From: Xanthobacteraceae bacterium
GTDB taxonomy: Bacteria > Pseudomonadota > Alphaproteobacteria > Rhizobiales > Xanthobacteraceae
Assembly: GCA_030043285.1 (NCBI GenBank)
Contig: JASHXZ010000068.1
Coordinates: 1 to 9,466, forward strand
Direction of reading: 5' to 3'
Length of the DNA stretch: 9,466 nucleotides
The stretch's first letter is position 1. Every line of letters begins with the position of its first letter. The translations under genes were made by a program, and so were the position numbers. The notes beneath the pieces were generated by a model. The model was not told the DNA's origin, made no database searches, and was given only the letters and a program-made list of their open reading frames with translations. This document shows positions 1-6,788 of this stretch, in pieces.

Positions 1-446
1 CGGTGGCCGAGCATCCAGGTCGGGCTCCAGCCATGCCAGTCGCGATCGTCGATCAGCACCCGGGCGCCCTCGGCCAAGCGCCGCGGCACCGCGAGAATGA
101 GCGCCATGGTCATGTCCGCGGTGTCCTCGGTGAGCACGCCCGGCGTGTTGGTCACCGTGATGCCGCGCTGCACCGCGCTGGCGACGTCGATATTGTCGAC
201 GCCGTTGCCGAAATTGGCGATCAGCCGCAAGCGCTCGCCCGATTGGCTGAGCACCGAACGGTCGATCTGGTCGGTCACGGTCGGCACCAGAACGTCCGCG
301 ACCTTGGCGGCCTCGACCAGCTGCGCCTGGGTCATCGGCGCATCCTCGGAATTAAGCCGCGCGTCGAACAATTCGCGCATGCGCATTTCGACGCTGTCCG
401 GCAAGCGGCGCGTCACCACGACCAGCGGCTTCTTGCCTTGTGGCAT
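1..446 (-). CDS. D-2-hydroxyacid dehydrogenase (glyoxylate/hydroxypyruvate reductase-like), N-terminal part, cut by window edge
   Basis: A reading frame open from the window edge to an ATG at 446 gives 148 residues, roughly the first 45% of a usual protein of about 330. It opens with a short beta strand (KPLVVVTRRLP). It then carries the hallmark of the D-isomer-specific 2-hydroxyacid dehydrogenase substrate domain: LIANFGNGVDNIDV, then GITVTNTPGVLTEDTAD. The window cuts just before the expected NAD-binding Rossmann glycine motif, so cofactor and catalytic Arg/Glu/His residues cannot be checked. The family reduces small 2-oxoacids such as glyoxylate or hydroxypyruvate with NAD(P)H in the cytosol; the exact substrate is not readable from this half. 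An AGAGG ribosome site (about 452-456 read on the minus strand) lies some 5 bases before the ATG. The gene is divergent from the SH3 protein gene. Confidence 0.9.
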   Translation of the reverse strand, partial: MPQGKKPLVVVTRRLPDSVEMRMRELFDARLNSEDAPMTQAQLVEAAKVADVLVPTVTDQIDRSVLSQSGERLRLIANFGNGVDNIDVASAVQRGITVTNTPGVLTEDTADMTMALILAVPRRLAEGARVLIDDRDWHGWSPTWMLGH

Positions 447-747
447 TCAAGCCTCTCGCTTGCCTCTTGCGGCAGGCCCGCAACGATCCGCTGGCCTGCA
501 ACGCAGCCGCGGAGCCCGCTCACCGATCGTCCGCGCATCGGGACGTATCGGCAGAGAACGTTTGCCGCATCTGCCGTTCAGGTCTCCTTAACCCCGCTCG
601 CCGAAACTTTCAGCGGCGAGGTGGTCCATCGCCCGCCGTTCTACCAGATGGGCCGCGCTCCCACCAAGCGCGCCGGGGCACGTTCCGCCTGCCGCGCGCC
701 GAACGAGCTTTGGGGATGTCGCGGCGTCCGCGCGGCATGGGAGGCCG
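447..747. other. Divergent intergenic spacer between the dehydrogenase and SH3-protein genes
   Basis: About 300 bases with no convincing gene. Frames open here (for example a 103-codon plus frame from 440) have no ribosome site or recognisable domain and are probably a result of high GC. The one structure seen is a 7-bp inverted repeat, CTCGCCG (597-603) and CGGCGAG (614-620), around a 10-base loop. It is followed by no T-run, so it does not look like a terminator and could be an operator or chance. Promoters for both flanking genes should lie here, but I could not identify a good -35/-10 pair. Confidence 0.4.
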
Positions 748-1263
748 ATGATCGCCTGGTTCCGAGCCCTGTTGGCGGCGCTATTGACGTTTGGTTCCGC
801 GGTCGGCCCGACCCGGGCCGGCAACGACACGGCGCCGAGCGGGCTGCCGGTGCCGCGCTTCGTCAGCATCAAGGCCGACCGCGTCAACGTGCGCGGCGGC
901 CCCGACAAGGACCACGACGTCTCATTCATCTACACCCGCGTCGGTTGGCCGGTGGAGATCACCGCCGAGTTCGAGAACTGGCGGCGCATTCGCGACTCCG
1001 ACGGTTCCGAGGGCTGGGTCTATCACTCGCTGCTCTCCGGCAAACGCATGGCGGCCGTGCAACTGAAGGTGAAGACCGCCATCGCGTCGCTGCACGCCGA
1101 GCCCGATCCCTCAAGTCCGGTGACGGCCCGCTTGGAGGTCGGCGTGCTCGGCACGGTGAAAGCCTGCACCGGTACCTGGTGCCACATCGCGGGCGACAAG
1201 TTCGACGGCTGGGTCGAGCAGGACGACCTGTGGGGCGTCTATCCGAACGAGAAGGTCGAGTGA
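748..1263 (+). CDS. Secreted bacterial SH3-domain protein (two SH3-like domains)
   Basis: 171 residues. The N-terminus is a Sec-type signal peptide: an Arg at 6, a hydrophobic stretch of about residues 7-19 and a likely cleavage after T-R-A at residue 24. The mature part holds two bacterial SH3-like repeats. The first has the typical DRVNVRGGP entry, followed by WPVEI, ENWRRIRD and DGSEGWVYHSLLSG. The second runs from about residue 109 (TAIASLHAEPDPSSP) to DGWVEQDDLWGVYP near the C-terminus. These domains are usually exported and bind peptidoglycan peptides or other cell-wall ligands; no enzyme domain is attached, so the role is probably binding or scaffolding in the periplasm. The start is supported by GGGAGG at 739-744, although the 3-base gap is short. 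The gene begins about 300 bases from the divergent dehydrogenase and ends 100 bases before the TIR gene. Function beyond domain content is unknown. Confidence 0.85.
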   Translation: MIAWFRALLAALLTFGSAVGPTRAGNDTAPSGLPVPRFVSIKADRVNVRGGPDKDHDVSFIYTRVGWPVEITAEFENWRRIRDSDGSEGWVYHSLLSGKRMAAVQLKVKTAIASLHAEPDPSSPVTARLEVGVLGTVKACTGTWCHIAGDKFDGWVEQDDLWGVYPNEKVE

Positions 1264-1363
1264 GCGGCGCCGCTAAGCGGTGGTTGCGCGCGAACCAAGT
1301 TGCCCTTTTAAGTTAAAGCCTCTCTCTTTAAGCTGCCTGCACGATCACCCGCAGGCGGCATTC

Positions 1364-4018
1364 TTGGCCAAAATCTTCATCAGCTACTCCTCGCGACATC
1401 GCGATCTGACGCAAGAGCTTGCCGGCAAGCTTGAGGCACATTTCGGTCGCGACACGGTGTGGTGGGATCAGGCCGGACTGCGCGCCGGGGACAAGTTCAG
1501 TCCGGAAATCACCCGCGCCCTCGATGACGCTGTGGCGGTCGTTGTGGTGTGGACGGCAGGCGCCGTCGCTTCCGACTGGGTCTATGCTGAAGCGGTGCGT
1601 GCTGCCGAGCAGAGCAAGATCGTCACGGTCCAGGCACACGATCTTGACCGGAAGACTATACCGCTTCCTTTCAACGTCTATCACACGCCTTTCTTGACTG
1701 ACACGGCGGCGATGATCGCCGCCATCGAGAGGTTAATTTCTGGCGACAAGTCGCCACTGCCTCGATCCGTGCCCGGCAGCGGCTTTCGCGCCTTTCTTCT
1801 CGATCCAAAGCAAGAAAAACTACCGCTGTGGGCGATTGGCAAAGCAGGGCCAGCCTCGCTCCTTCTGGCGAAGTACCGCCTCGTCCCGTACGAAGATTTC
1901 CACGGGCTGCGCGATGAATTTGTTCGCTGGGCGATTCAAGAACCCGCCGACGGCACCGGCGCGCCGGTCCTCGGCCGGCTCGTGCACGCGCCGGCCGGGC
2001 TCGGCAAGACGCGCGCTCTGATCGAAATCGCCGACGAATTGACGAAACAACATGGCTGGCTTGCCGGCTTCGTGCCACGCGACGTTCGCACCGACCGAGA
2101 ATCGTTGGAGGCGCTGGGAGGCCTTATTCTCGGTGGCCGCGAAGCAGCGGGTTTGATGTTAATCGTCGATTACGCCGAGAGTCGGCAGGACGATGTCGTG
2201 TGGCTTGCCGACCAACTAGTCAGACGTGCCGAAGGGGTCGCCAAACCTGCGCGGCTTGTGCTCATTTCGCGCGGTTCCGGCGTCTGGTGGCGGGAATTAT
2301 TGCTTAAGACGCAGAGCTTGCAGTTTCTCTGCGGTGTTGGCGGCGACGCCTATGACGAGGTCGAGATTCCAGAGGAGATCAAAACCAATGATCGCCGGCT
2401 TTTGTTCGATGCGGCGATCGCAGCATTTCTGCCGTACCGCCGAGCGATGGGGTTGGCTGCGGCCACGTTGCAGCCGCCATCCGCTGATCTCGTTCGCACG
2501 CTCGAAACCGAAACCGACTACGACCGCCCGCTCGCGGTGCAGATTGCCGCGCTGCTGCACGTTGCCGGCGTCGATACGGCCGAAGACCGCCGCGGCATGG
2601 CCGGCCTGATCGACAGGATTTTGGGGCTCGAATACGAGCACTGGGACAAAACCCTGCGCATTGCCGGCAAGCCGAATTGGCAGGCAGCCATAAGAAATGG
2701 CGTCGCCCAGGCGACGCTTGTCGCGCATGTCGACAACGCGCAGGCGGCGGAAACTCTGCTCGCCGGCGATCCGATCTACCACAGCACCAGAGACATCGAC
2801 ATCCCGCGTGTGTGTCACGACTTGTCGTTATTGTTCCCCGGCGAGAGCGACGGGCTTGCCGGACTTGAGCCCGACCTCATCGGCGAACAGCACGTGGCGA
2901 GCGTGGCAACGGACACGCTCATCGATGCCTGCCTCGATTGGGCCGGCGAGGACCGCGAGCAGCGCCAGCACATTCTCACCGTCCTCAACCGTGCAACGCG
3001 GCCGGAGCACGGAGCAAATGCAAGCCGCTGCGTCGCGCAGCTCGAGCGGCTGGCGCGCACCAAGGCCGCGGCGCTGGGCGGCGATCTTGTGAAGGTGGCG
3101 CTCGAGACTCCAGGGCAACTGCTCAACCTCTGCCCCGCGTTGGAGTCTCAGACCGAAACGCTCGATGAGTCCGCACTGGCCTCGATCGACGCGGAGCTGC
3201 CATTGCAATCGCTGGCTTTGATGTCGCTGTCGCTCTCGGTCGCGCAACGGCGAGCGGACGTGGCTCGGCAGCTGGACGCCGGAGCCTCAGAGGCTGCGGA
3301 TGTGACACCAGACCTGCGAGAGCAAATCCTGAGCCACCTCGCCGCACGCATCGGCACGCTCGGCACTCGCCTCTCCAACCTCGGGCGCCGCGAGGAGGCG
3401 CTGGCCGCAACCCAAGAGGCCGTCGACATCCGAAGGCGCCTTGCGCAAACGCGACCCGACGCCTTCCTTCAAGACCTCGCCAGCAGCCTGAATAACTGCG
3501 GCGCTATGTTCTCCGACCTCGGGCGCCGCGAGGAGGCGCTGGCCGCAACCCAAGAGGCCGTCGACATCCGAAGGCGCCTTGCGCAAACGCGACCCGACGC
3601 CTTCCTTCCCGATCTCGCTACAAGCATCAGCGTGATGTCTGACGCGCTCGCTGCTCTCGACCGACATGAGGGCGCGGCACAGGCGGCGATTCGGGCGCTC
3701 GAAATTCTGGTGCCATTCGTGGAACGCTATCCGCAGACCTACGAGCGTCTAGCCCGAACCATCGCGACCGACGTCAGCCGATACTGCAAAGCCGCCGGGC
3801 TGACGCCAGACCCCGCACTGCTCGCTCGGGTAGAGAAGGCACTTGGAAATAATGAAGTGGATGAGAACGATCCCGCGATCGCGGCGCTCAAGGCCAAAAT
3901 CTACTCCATACTGGAGGCAGCAAAGAAATCGAGAACGCTCGATGAAGCCGCGCTTGCTGAGCTACTTAAGGAAGTAGCCGATCAGGTGCGGACGTTCTGG
4001 GCCAACAGAAGCAGTTAG
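1364..4018 (+). CDS. TIR - STAND NTPase - TPR protein, candidate NLR-like anti-phage defence sensor
   Basis: About 884 residues from the preferred TTG start. Seen: an N-terminal TIR domain (about 1-125) with KIFISYSSRHRD at residues 3-14 and SDWVYAE at 70-76, where E76 fits the catalytic glutamate of NAD-cleaving TIRs. Next is a P-loop NTPase with Walker A APAGLGKT at 209-216 (Ala for the first Gly, allowed), Walker B LMLIVDYAE at 264-272, a strand ending LVLISR at 298-303, then GVWW. A helical region follows with LEPDLIGE at 501-508. A TPR region from about residue 660 has two 46-residue repeats (LGRREEALAATQEAVDIRRR). A charged C-terminal helix ends the protein. No membrane segment is seen. 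Known: TIR-STAND proteins bind a trigger through repeats, oligomerise with ATP and deplete NAD+. Inferred: phage defence. The start is chosen because TTG 1364 directly precedes the TIR strand and has AGGCGG 5 bases upstream. A GTG at 1280 would add 28 residues unlike any TIR. At least four TTA codons, absent in the fab genes, suggest transfer. Confidence 0.85.
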   Translation: MAKIFISYSSRHRDLTQELAGKLEAHFGRDTVWWDQAGLRAGDKFSPEITRALDDAVAVVVVWTAGAVASDWVYAEAVRAAEQSKIVTVQAHDLDRKTIPLPFNVYHTPFLTDTAAMIAAIERLISGDKSPLPRSVPGSGFRAFLLDPKQEKLPLWAIGKAGPASLLLAKYRLVPYEDFHGLRDEFVRWAIQEPADGTGAPVLGRLVHAPAGLGKTRALIEIADELTKQHGWLAGFVPRDVRTDRESLEALGGLILGGREAAGLMLIVDYAESRQDDVVWLADQLVRRAEGVAKPARLVLISRGSGVWWRELLLKTQSLQFLCGVGGDAYDEVEIPEEIKTNDRRLLFDAAIAAFLPYRRAMGLAAATLQPPSADLVRTLETETDYDRPLAVQIAALLHVAGVDTAEDRRGMAGLIDRILGLEYEHWDKTLRIAGKPNWQAAIRNGVAQATLVAHVDNAQAAETLLAGDPIYHSTRDIDIPRVCHDLSLLFPGESDGLAGLEPDLIGEQHVASVATDTLIDACLDWAGEDREQRQHILTVLNRATRPEHGANASRCVAQLERLARTKAAALGGDLVKVALETPGQLLNLCPALESQTETLDESALASIDAELPLQSLALMSLSLSVAQRRADVARQLDAGASEAADVTPDLREQILSHLAARIGTLGTRLSNLGRREEALAATQEAVDIRRRLAQTRPDAFLQDLASSLNNCGAMFSDLGRREEALAATQEAVDIRRRLAQTRPDAFLPDLATSISVMSDALAALDRHEGAAQAAIRALEILVPFVERYPQTYERLARTIATDVSRYCKAAGLTPDPALLARVEKALGNNEVDENDPAIAALKAKIYSILEAAKKSRTLDEAALAELLKEVADQVRTFWANRSS
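3378..3608 (+). repeat. Exact 93-bp direct repeat encoding TPR units (copies 3378-3470 and 3516-3608)
   Basis: Two copies of 93 identical bases, offset by 138 bases (46 codons), sit in frame inside the TIR-STAND gene. Each encodes LGRREEALAATQEAV, then DIRRRLAQTRPDAFL, the helix pair of a TPR unit. Identity stops sharply at both edges: 3377 A against 3515 G, and 3471 A against 3609 C. All synonymous positions are the same, so the similarity is at DNA level and not only protein level. This points to recent duplication or gene conversion. The offset keeps the reading frame, so unequal crossing-over would add or remove one 46-residue unit cleanly. Confidence 0.95.
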
Positions 4019-4098
4019 GTCACCGTAAACTGGCGGAACGGTGCGCTGCTTCCAGTGTCCGCATGTTGCCGGCGAAGGCTCACAAAGCCGCCGAGAAA

Positions 4099-4587
4099 TT
4101 AGCCCTGCTTCCGCCGCAGCCGGACGACCACGTCGATGCGGGCGATCTCGTAGCCCTCGGGCGGGGCCGGGGCCTTGCCGAGCAGCACGTCGGCGGCCGG
4201 GATGTCCAACAGGTCGTTCTTGTCTTCGATGAAAAAGTGATGGTGCTGCGAATTGTTGGTGTCGAAGTAGGACTTCGAGCCGTCGACCGAGACTTGGCGC
4301 AACAGGCCGACCTCGGTGAACTGGTGCAGGGTGTTGTACACCGTGGCGAGCGAAACCGGCACCTTGGCGCGGCTCGCCTCCTCGTAGAGCATTTCGGCGG
4401 TGACGTGGCGGTCGCCCTTGGCGAACAGCAGCCAGCCGAGCGCCATGCGCTGCCGGGTCGGCCGCAGCCGCACCTCGCGCAACTTGGCCTTGACGTCGTG
4501 CCACGGGCAACCCGTGAGCTCACCGCGCGGCTGCGGCGCGCGCGGCTGCACGTTGGGACGGAAGCTGACCGGACGCGGCTCTGACAT
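4099..4587 (-). CDS. irr: Irr, heme-responsive iron regulator of the Fur family
   Basis: 162 residues from ATG 4587. Fur-type winged helix: LRPTRQRMALGWLLF at 41-55, ending in the recognition helix VSLATVYNTLHQF (78-90). The C-terminal dimer domain has SYFDTN at 106-111 and QHHHFF at 114-119, and ends near YEIARIDVVVRLRRK. Two features mark Irr within the family: GCPWHD at 26-31, whose Cys27-Pro28 is the heme regulatory motif of Bradyrhizobium-type Irr, and the His115-117 cluster that binds a second heme. Known: Irr represses or activates iron and heme genes under iron limitation and is degraded or inactivated on heme binding. It has its own promoter (4643-4670) and is divergent from fabA, the usual order in Rhizobiales. 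The start is not certain: ATG 4587 has GGAG almost touching it, and ATG 4599 would add four residues (MWWS). The longer frame to 4764 is excluded because it crosses the promoter. It ends 80 bases from the convergent TIR gene. Confidence 0.93.
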   Translation of the reverse strand: MSEPRPVSFRPNVQPRAPQPRGELTGCPWHDVKAKLREVRLRPTRQRMALGWLLFAKGDRHVTAEMLYEEASRAKVPVSLATVYNTLHQFTEVGLLRQVSVDGSKSYFDTNNSQHHHFFIEDKNDLLDIPAADVLLGKAPAPPEGYEIARIDVVVRLRRKQG

Positions 4588-4642
4588 GCTCCACCACATG
4601 GCCCGTTGCGGCGGGCTCTGCAAGATCGTTGCAACTGAAATC

Positions 4643-4670
4643 ATTATACGCAAGCCTGTGCCGGCTGCAA
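4643..4670 (-). promoter_or_regulatory. Sigma70-like promoter of irr
   Basis: Read on the minus strand there is TTGCAG (4665-4670), a 16-base gap, then a perfect TATAAT (4643-4648). Transcription should start near 4636, giving an untranslated leader of roughly 37-49 bases before irr. The leader holds a 5-bp hairpin, GCCCG/CGGGC (4601-4616), right before the alternative ATG 4599. No clear palindromic Irr or Fur box was recognised around it. Confidence 0.65.
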
Positions 4671-4674
4671 CCTT

Positions 4675-4720
4675 GCCGGGCCGCAGGGCCGGGCCGCGGG
4701 GCCCGGCCCTGCGGCCCGGC
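4675..4720. repeat. 46-base GC palindrome: 21-bp perfect stem, 4-base loop
   Basis: Bases 4675-4695 are the exact reverse complement of 4700-4720, with GCGG as loop. The stem is almost all G and C with a single A-T pair (4685/4710). It lies between the divergent irr and fabA genes, four bases upstream of the irr -35 element and about 90 bases upstream of the fabA start. There is no T-run on either side and it is upstream of both genes, so it is not a simple terminator. It may be a repetitive extragenic palindrome, a cruciform-forming insulator or a protein-binding site. Confidence 0.9.
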
Positions 4721-4811
4721 GCCGCCGGCGGGCGATCGGATGCGCTTTGCCGGCTAGTCCCCATATGTTAGTTGATGAGGCCGCGTGGGCCGGGGGGCGG
4801 AGACGATACGG

Positions 4812-5339
4812 ATGCCGGAGCGCCGTTCCAATTACGAATACGAGGACCTGCTGGCCTGCGGGCGCGGTGAACTGTTCGCCGAGGGCCCGCAATTGCCGTT
4901 GCCGCCGATGCTGATGTTCGACCGCATCGCCGAAATCGCCGAGGTCGGCGGCCAGTACGGCAAGGGCTTGGTGCGCGCCGTGCTCGACCTCAAGCCGGAC
5001 CTCTGGTTTTTCCCGTGCCATTTCAAGGGCGATCCGGTGATGCCGGGCTGCCTGGGGCTCGATGCGCTGTGGCAATTGCTCGGCTTTTTCCTCGGCTGGG
5101 CCGGCGGCGCCGGCAAGGGCCGCGCGCTCGGCATGGGCGAGATCAAATTTTCGGGGCAGGTTCTGCCGACGATGAAGAACATCGTCTATGGCATCGACAT
5201 CAAGCGCGTAATGCGCTCGAAGCTGGTGCTCGGTATTGCCGACGGCTGGCTTTCGGCCGACGGTTCGGTGATCTACCGGGCGCTGGATCTCAAGGTGGGG
5301 CTGTTTCAAGAGGCAGCGCCGCAGGCAAGCGGCGCCTGA
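4812..5339 (+). CDS. fabA: 3-hydroxydecanoyl-ACP dehydratase/isomerase FabA
   Basis: 175 residues, close to the E. coli enzyme (about 172). FabA dehydrates 3-hydroxydecanoyl-ACP and isomerises trans-2- to cis-3-decenoyl-ACP, the branch point of anaerobic-type unsaturated fatty-acid synthesis, in the cytosol. The whole single hot-dog fold is recognisable: [15 protein letters not shown] at 8-22, [10 protein letters not shown] at 30-39, [20 protein letters not shown] around 63-82, [19 protein letters not shown], and DLKVGLFQE near the end. The catalytic pair falls at His70 and Asp84, the same numbers as in E. coli. Start: ATG 4812 has GGAG at 4799-4802, 9 bases upstream; an in-frame GTG at 4785 has no such support. 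fabB follows after 77 bases and is probably co-transcribed. No reliable promoter was found in the GC-rich leader downstream of the palindrome. Confidence 0.96.
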   Translation: MPERRSNYEYEDLLACGRGELFAEGPQLPLPPMLMFDRIAEIAEVGGQYGKGLVRAVLDLKPDLWFFPCHFKGDPVMPGCLGLDALWQLLGFFLGWAGGAGKGRALGMGEIKFSGQVLPTMKNIVYGIDIKRVMRSKLVLGIADGWLSADGSVIYRALDLKVGLFQEAAPQASGA

Positions 5340-5416
5340 CACTCCAATCCCTTGACTTTGCATAACGTGAGTACGAACCCGCAGGGCGTTTGGCGGAACA
5401 AGCGGACGAGGCAACA

Positions 5417-6634
5417 ATGAGGCGCGTTGCGGTCACCGGGATGGGCATCGTCTCATCCATCGGCAACAACACGCAGGAGGTGCTGGCTTCGCTGCGTGAA
5501 GCCAAATCCGGCATCGTGCGCGCCGATAAATACGCCGAGCTCGGCTTCCGCTGCCAGGTGCATGGCGCGCCGACGCTCGACCCGGCCGAAGCGGTCGATC
5601 GCCGCGCCCTGCGGTTTCTCGGCGGCGGCGCTGCCTGGAACCACGTCGCCATGGAGCAGGCGATCCGCGATTGCGGCCTCGAGCCCGGCGACGTTTCCAA
5701 CGAGCGCACCGGCATCGTCATGGGCTCGGGCGGGCCGTCGACCCGCACTATCGTCGAAAGCGCCGATATCACCCGCAGCAAGGGTCCCAAGCGCGTTGGC
5801 CCCTTCGCCGTGCCGAAGGCGATGTCGTCCAGCCCCTCGGCGACGCTGGCGACCTGGTTCAAGATCAAGGGCGTGAACTATTCGATCTCTTCGGCCTGTG
5901 CGACGTCAAATCATTGCATCGGCAACGCGTTCGAGATCGTCGCCATGGGCAAACAGGACGTCGTGTTCGCCGGCGGCTGCGAGGAACTGGACTGGACGCT
6001 CTCGGTGCTGTTCGACGCCATGGGCGCCATGTCGTCGAACTTCAACGACAAGCCGCAGAAAGCGTCGCGCGCCTATGATGCAGACCGCGACGGTTTCGTC
6101 ATTGCCGGCGGCGCCGGCGTGCTGGTGCTGGAAGAGCTTGCGCACGCCAAGGCCCGCAGCGCCAAGATCTACGCCGAAATTGCCGGCTACGGCGCCACAT
6201 CGGACGGCGCCGACATGGTGCAGCCTTCCGGCGAAGGCGCGGTGCGCTGCATGCGCATGGCGCTCGCCGACGTCAAGCCGCCGATCGATTACATCAACCC
6301 GCATGCGACTTCGACGCCAATCGGCGATCTGAAAGAGATCGAGGCGATCCGCCAGGTATTCGGCACCAAGTGTCCGCCGATCTCGGCGACCAAATCGCTG
6401 ACCGGCCATTCGCTGGGCGCCGCCGGCGCGCAGGAGGCGATCTATTCGCTGTTGATGATGAATTCCGGCTTCATCTGCGAAAGCGCCAATATCGACAATC
6501 TCGATCCCGCCTTCGCCGACATGCCGATCGTGCGCGCGCGGCAGGACAACATGAAGCTCGGCTGCGTGCTGTCGAACTCGTTCGGCTTCGGCGGCACCAA
6601 CGCCTGCGTCGTGTTCAAGCACGTCGATGCGTAA
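5417..6634 (+). CDS. fabB: Beta-ketoacyl-ACP synthase I FabB
   Basis: 405 residues, against 406 in E. coli. FabB condenses malonyl-ACP with acyl-ACPs and is the partner of FabA that elongates cis-3-decenoyl-ACP towards cis-vaccenate. A two-lobed thiolase fold is seen: [15 protein letters not shown] at 2-16, the nucleophile Cys161 in [12 protein letters not shown], His296 in NPHATST, Lys326 in SATKSLTGH with His331, and the closing glycine loop [10 protein letters not shown] at 387-396. All four catalytic residues are present. The usual HGTST is HATST here, a small change next to the active-site His. Start: ATG 5417 has GAGG at 5408-5411, 5 bases upstream; earlier in-frame starts would add residues unlike the family. 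It lies 77 bases after fabA, and a palindromic repeat separates it from fabI. Confidence 0.96.
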   Translation: MRRVAVTGMGIVSSIGNNTQEVLASLREAKSGIVRADKYAELGFRCQVHGAPTLDPAEAVDRRALRFLGGGAAWNHVAMEQAIRDCGLEPGDVSNERTGIVMGSGGPSTRTIVESADITRSKGPKRVGPFAVPKAMSSSPSATLATWFKIKGVNYSISSACATSNHCIGNAFEIVAMGKQDVVFAGGCEELDWTLSVLFDAMGAMSSNFNDKPQKASRAYDADRDGFVIAGGAGVLVLEELAHAKARSAKIYAEIAGYGATSDGADMVQPSGEGAVRCMRMALADVKPPIDYINPHATSTPIGDLKEIEAIRQVFGTKCPPISATKSLTGHSLGAAGAQEAIYSLLMMNSGFICESANIDNLDPAFADMPIVRARQDNMKLGCVLSNSFGFGGTNACVVFKHVDA

Positions 6635-6643
6635 TACGATTGC

Positions 6644-6749
6644 CCTCATCCTGAGGTGCGAGCGAAGCGAGCCTCGAAGGATGTAGGCCGAGGCGCTGAG
6701 GCCTGCATCCTTCGAGGCCCGCGCTGCGCGCGGGCACCTCAGGATGAGG
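6644..6749. repeat. Imperfect palindromic intergenic repeat between fabB and fabI (106 bp)
   Basis: Outer arms are a perfect 16-bp inverted repeat: CCTCATCCTGAGGTGC (6644-6659) with GCACCTCAGGATGAGG (6734-6749). Inner arms of 19 bp, 6671-6689 and 6700-6718, pair with one mismatch (a G-T type) around a 10-base loop. The unpaired middles differ in length, 11 against 15 bases. From memory this CCTCATCCTGAGG / CCTTCGAGGC pattern is a dispersed element in many Rhizobiales genomes; I could not check copy number. It starts 10 bases after the fabB stop and ends 39 bases before fabI. It could therefore act as a 3' stabiliser for fabAB mRNA or reduce read-through into fabI. Confidence 0.85.
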
Positions 6750-6788
6750 ACCGTTATTAGGTGTGGCTGGTAGAAATAGGACAAGCGG

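Noticed and set aside
1264..1273. GCGGCGCCGC palindrome directly after the SH3 gene as a terminator
   Set aside because: Ten bases with no loop and no adjoining T-run; such short GC palindromes are common in this base composition.
3..1316. Long plus-strand frame (437 codons) overlapping the dehydrogenase and the SH3 gene
   Set aside because: It is antisense to a clear dehydrogenase and out of frame with a clear SH3 protein. Its product is Arg/Gly/His-rich, as expected from high-GC shadow frames.
3287..3667. Minus-strand frame with an internal protein repeat (GVGSRLRKAPSDVDGLLGCG twice)
   Set aside because: The repeat is only the reverse reading of the 93-bp DNA repeat in the TPR region. No ribosome site or known domain.
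4070..4093. Imperfect hairpin between the convergent TIR and irr genes as a terminator
   Set aside because: The stem is two 4-bp parts with a 3-base bulge and there is no T-run on either strand.
4588..4764. Longer N-terminus for Irr starting at 4764
   Set aside because: It would read through the GC palindrome and the perfect TATAAT promoter, and the added residues do not resemble Irr.
5352..5357. TTGACT before fabB as a -35 box for an internal promoter
   Set aside because: No acceptable -10 element at 16-18 bases (the sequence there is GAACCC-like).
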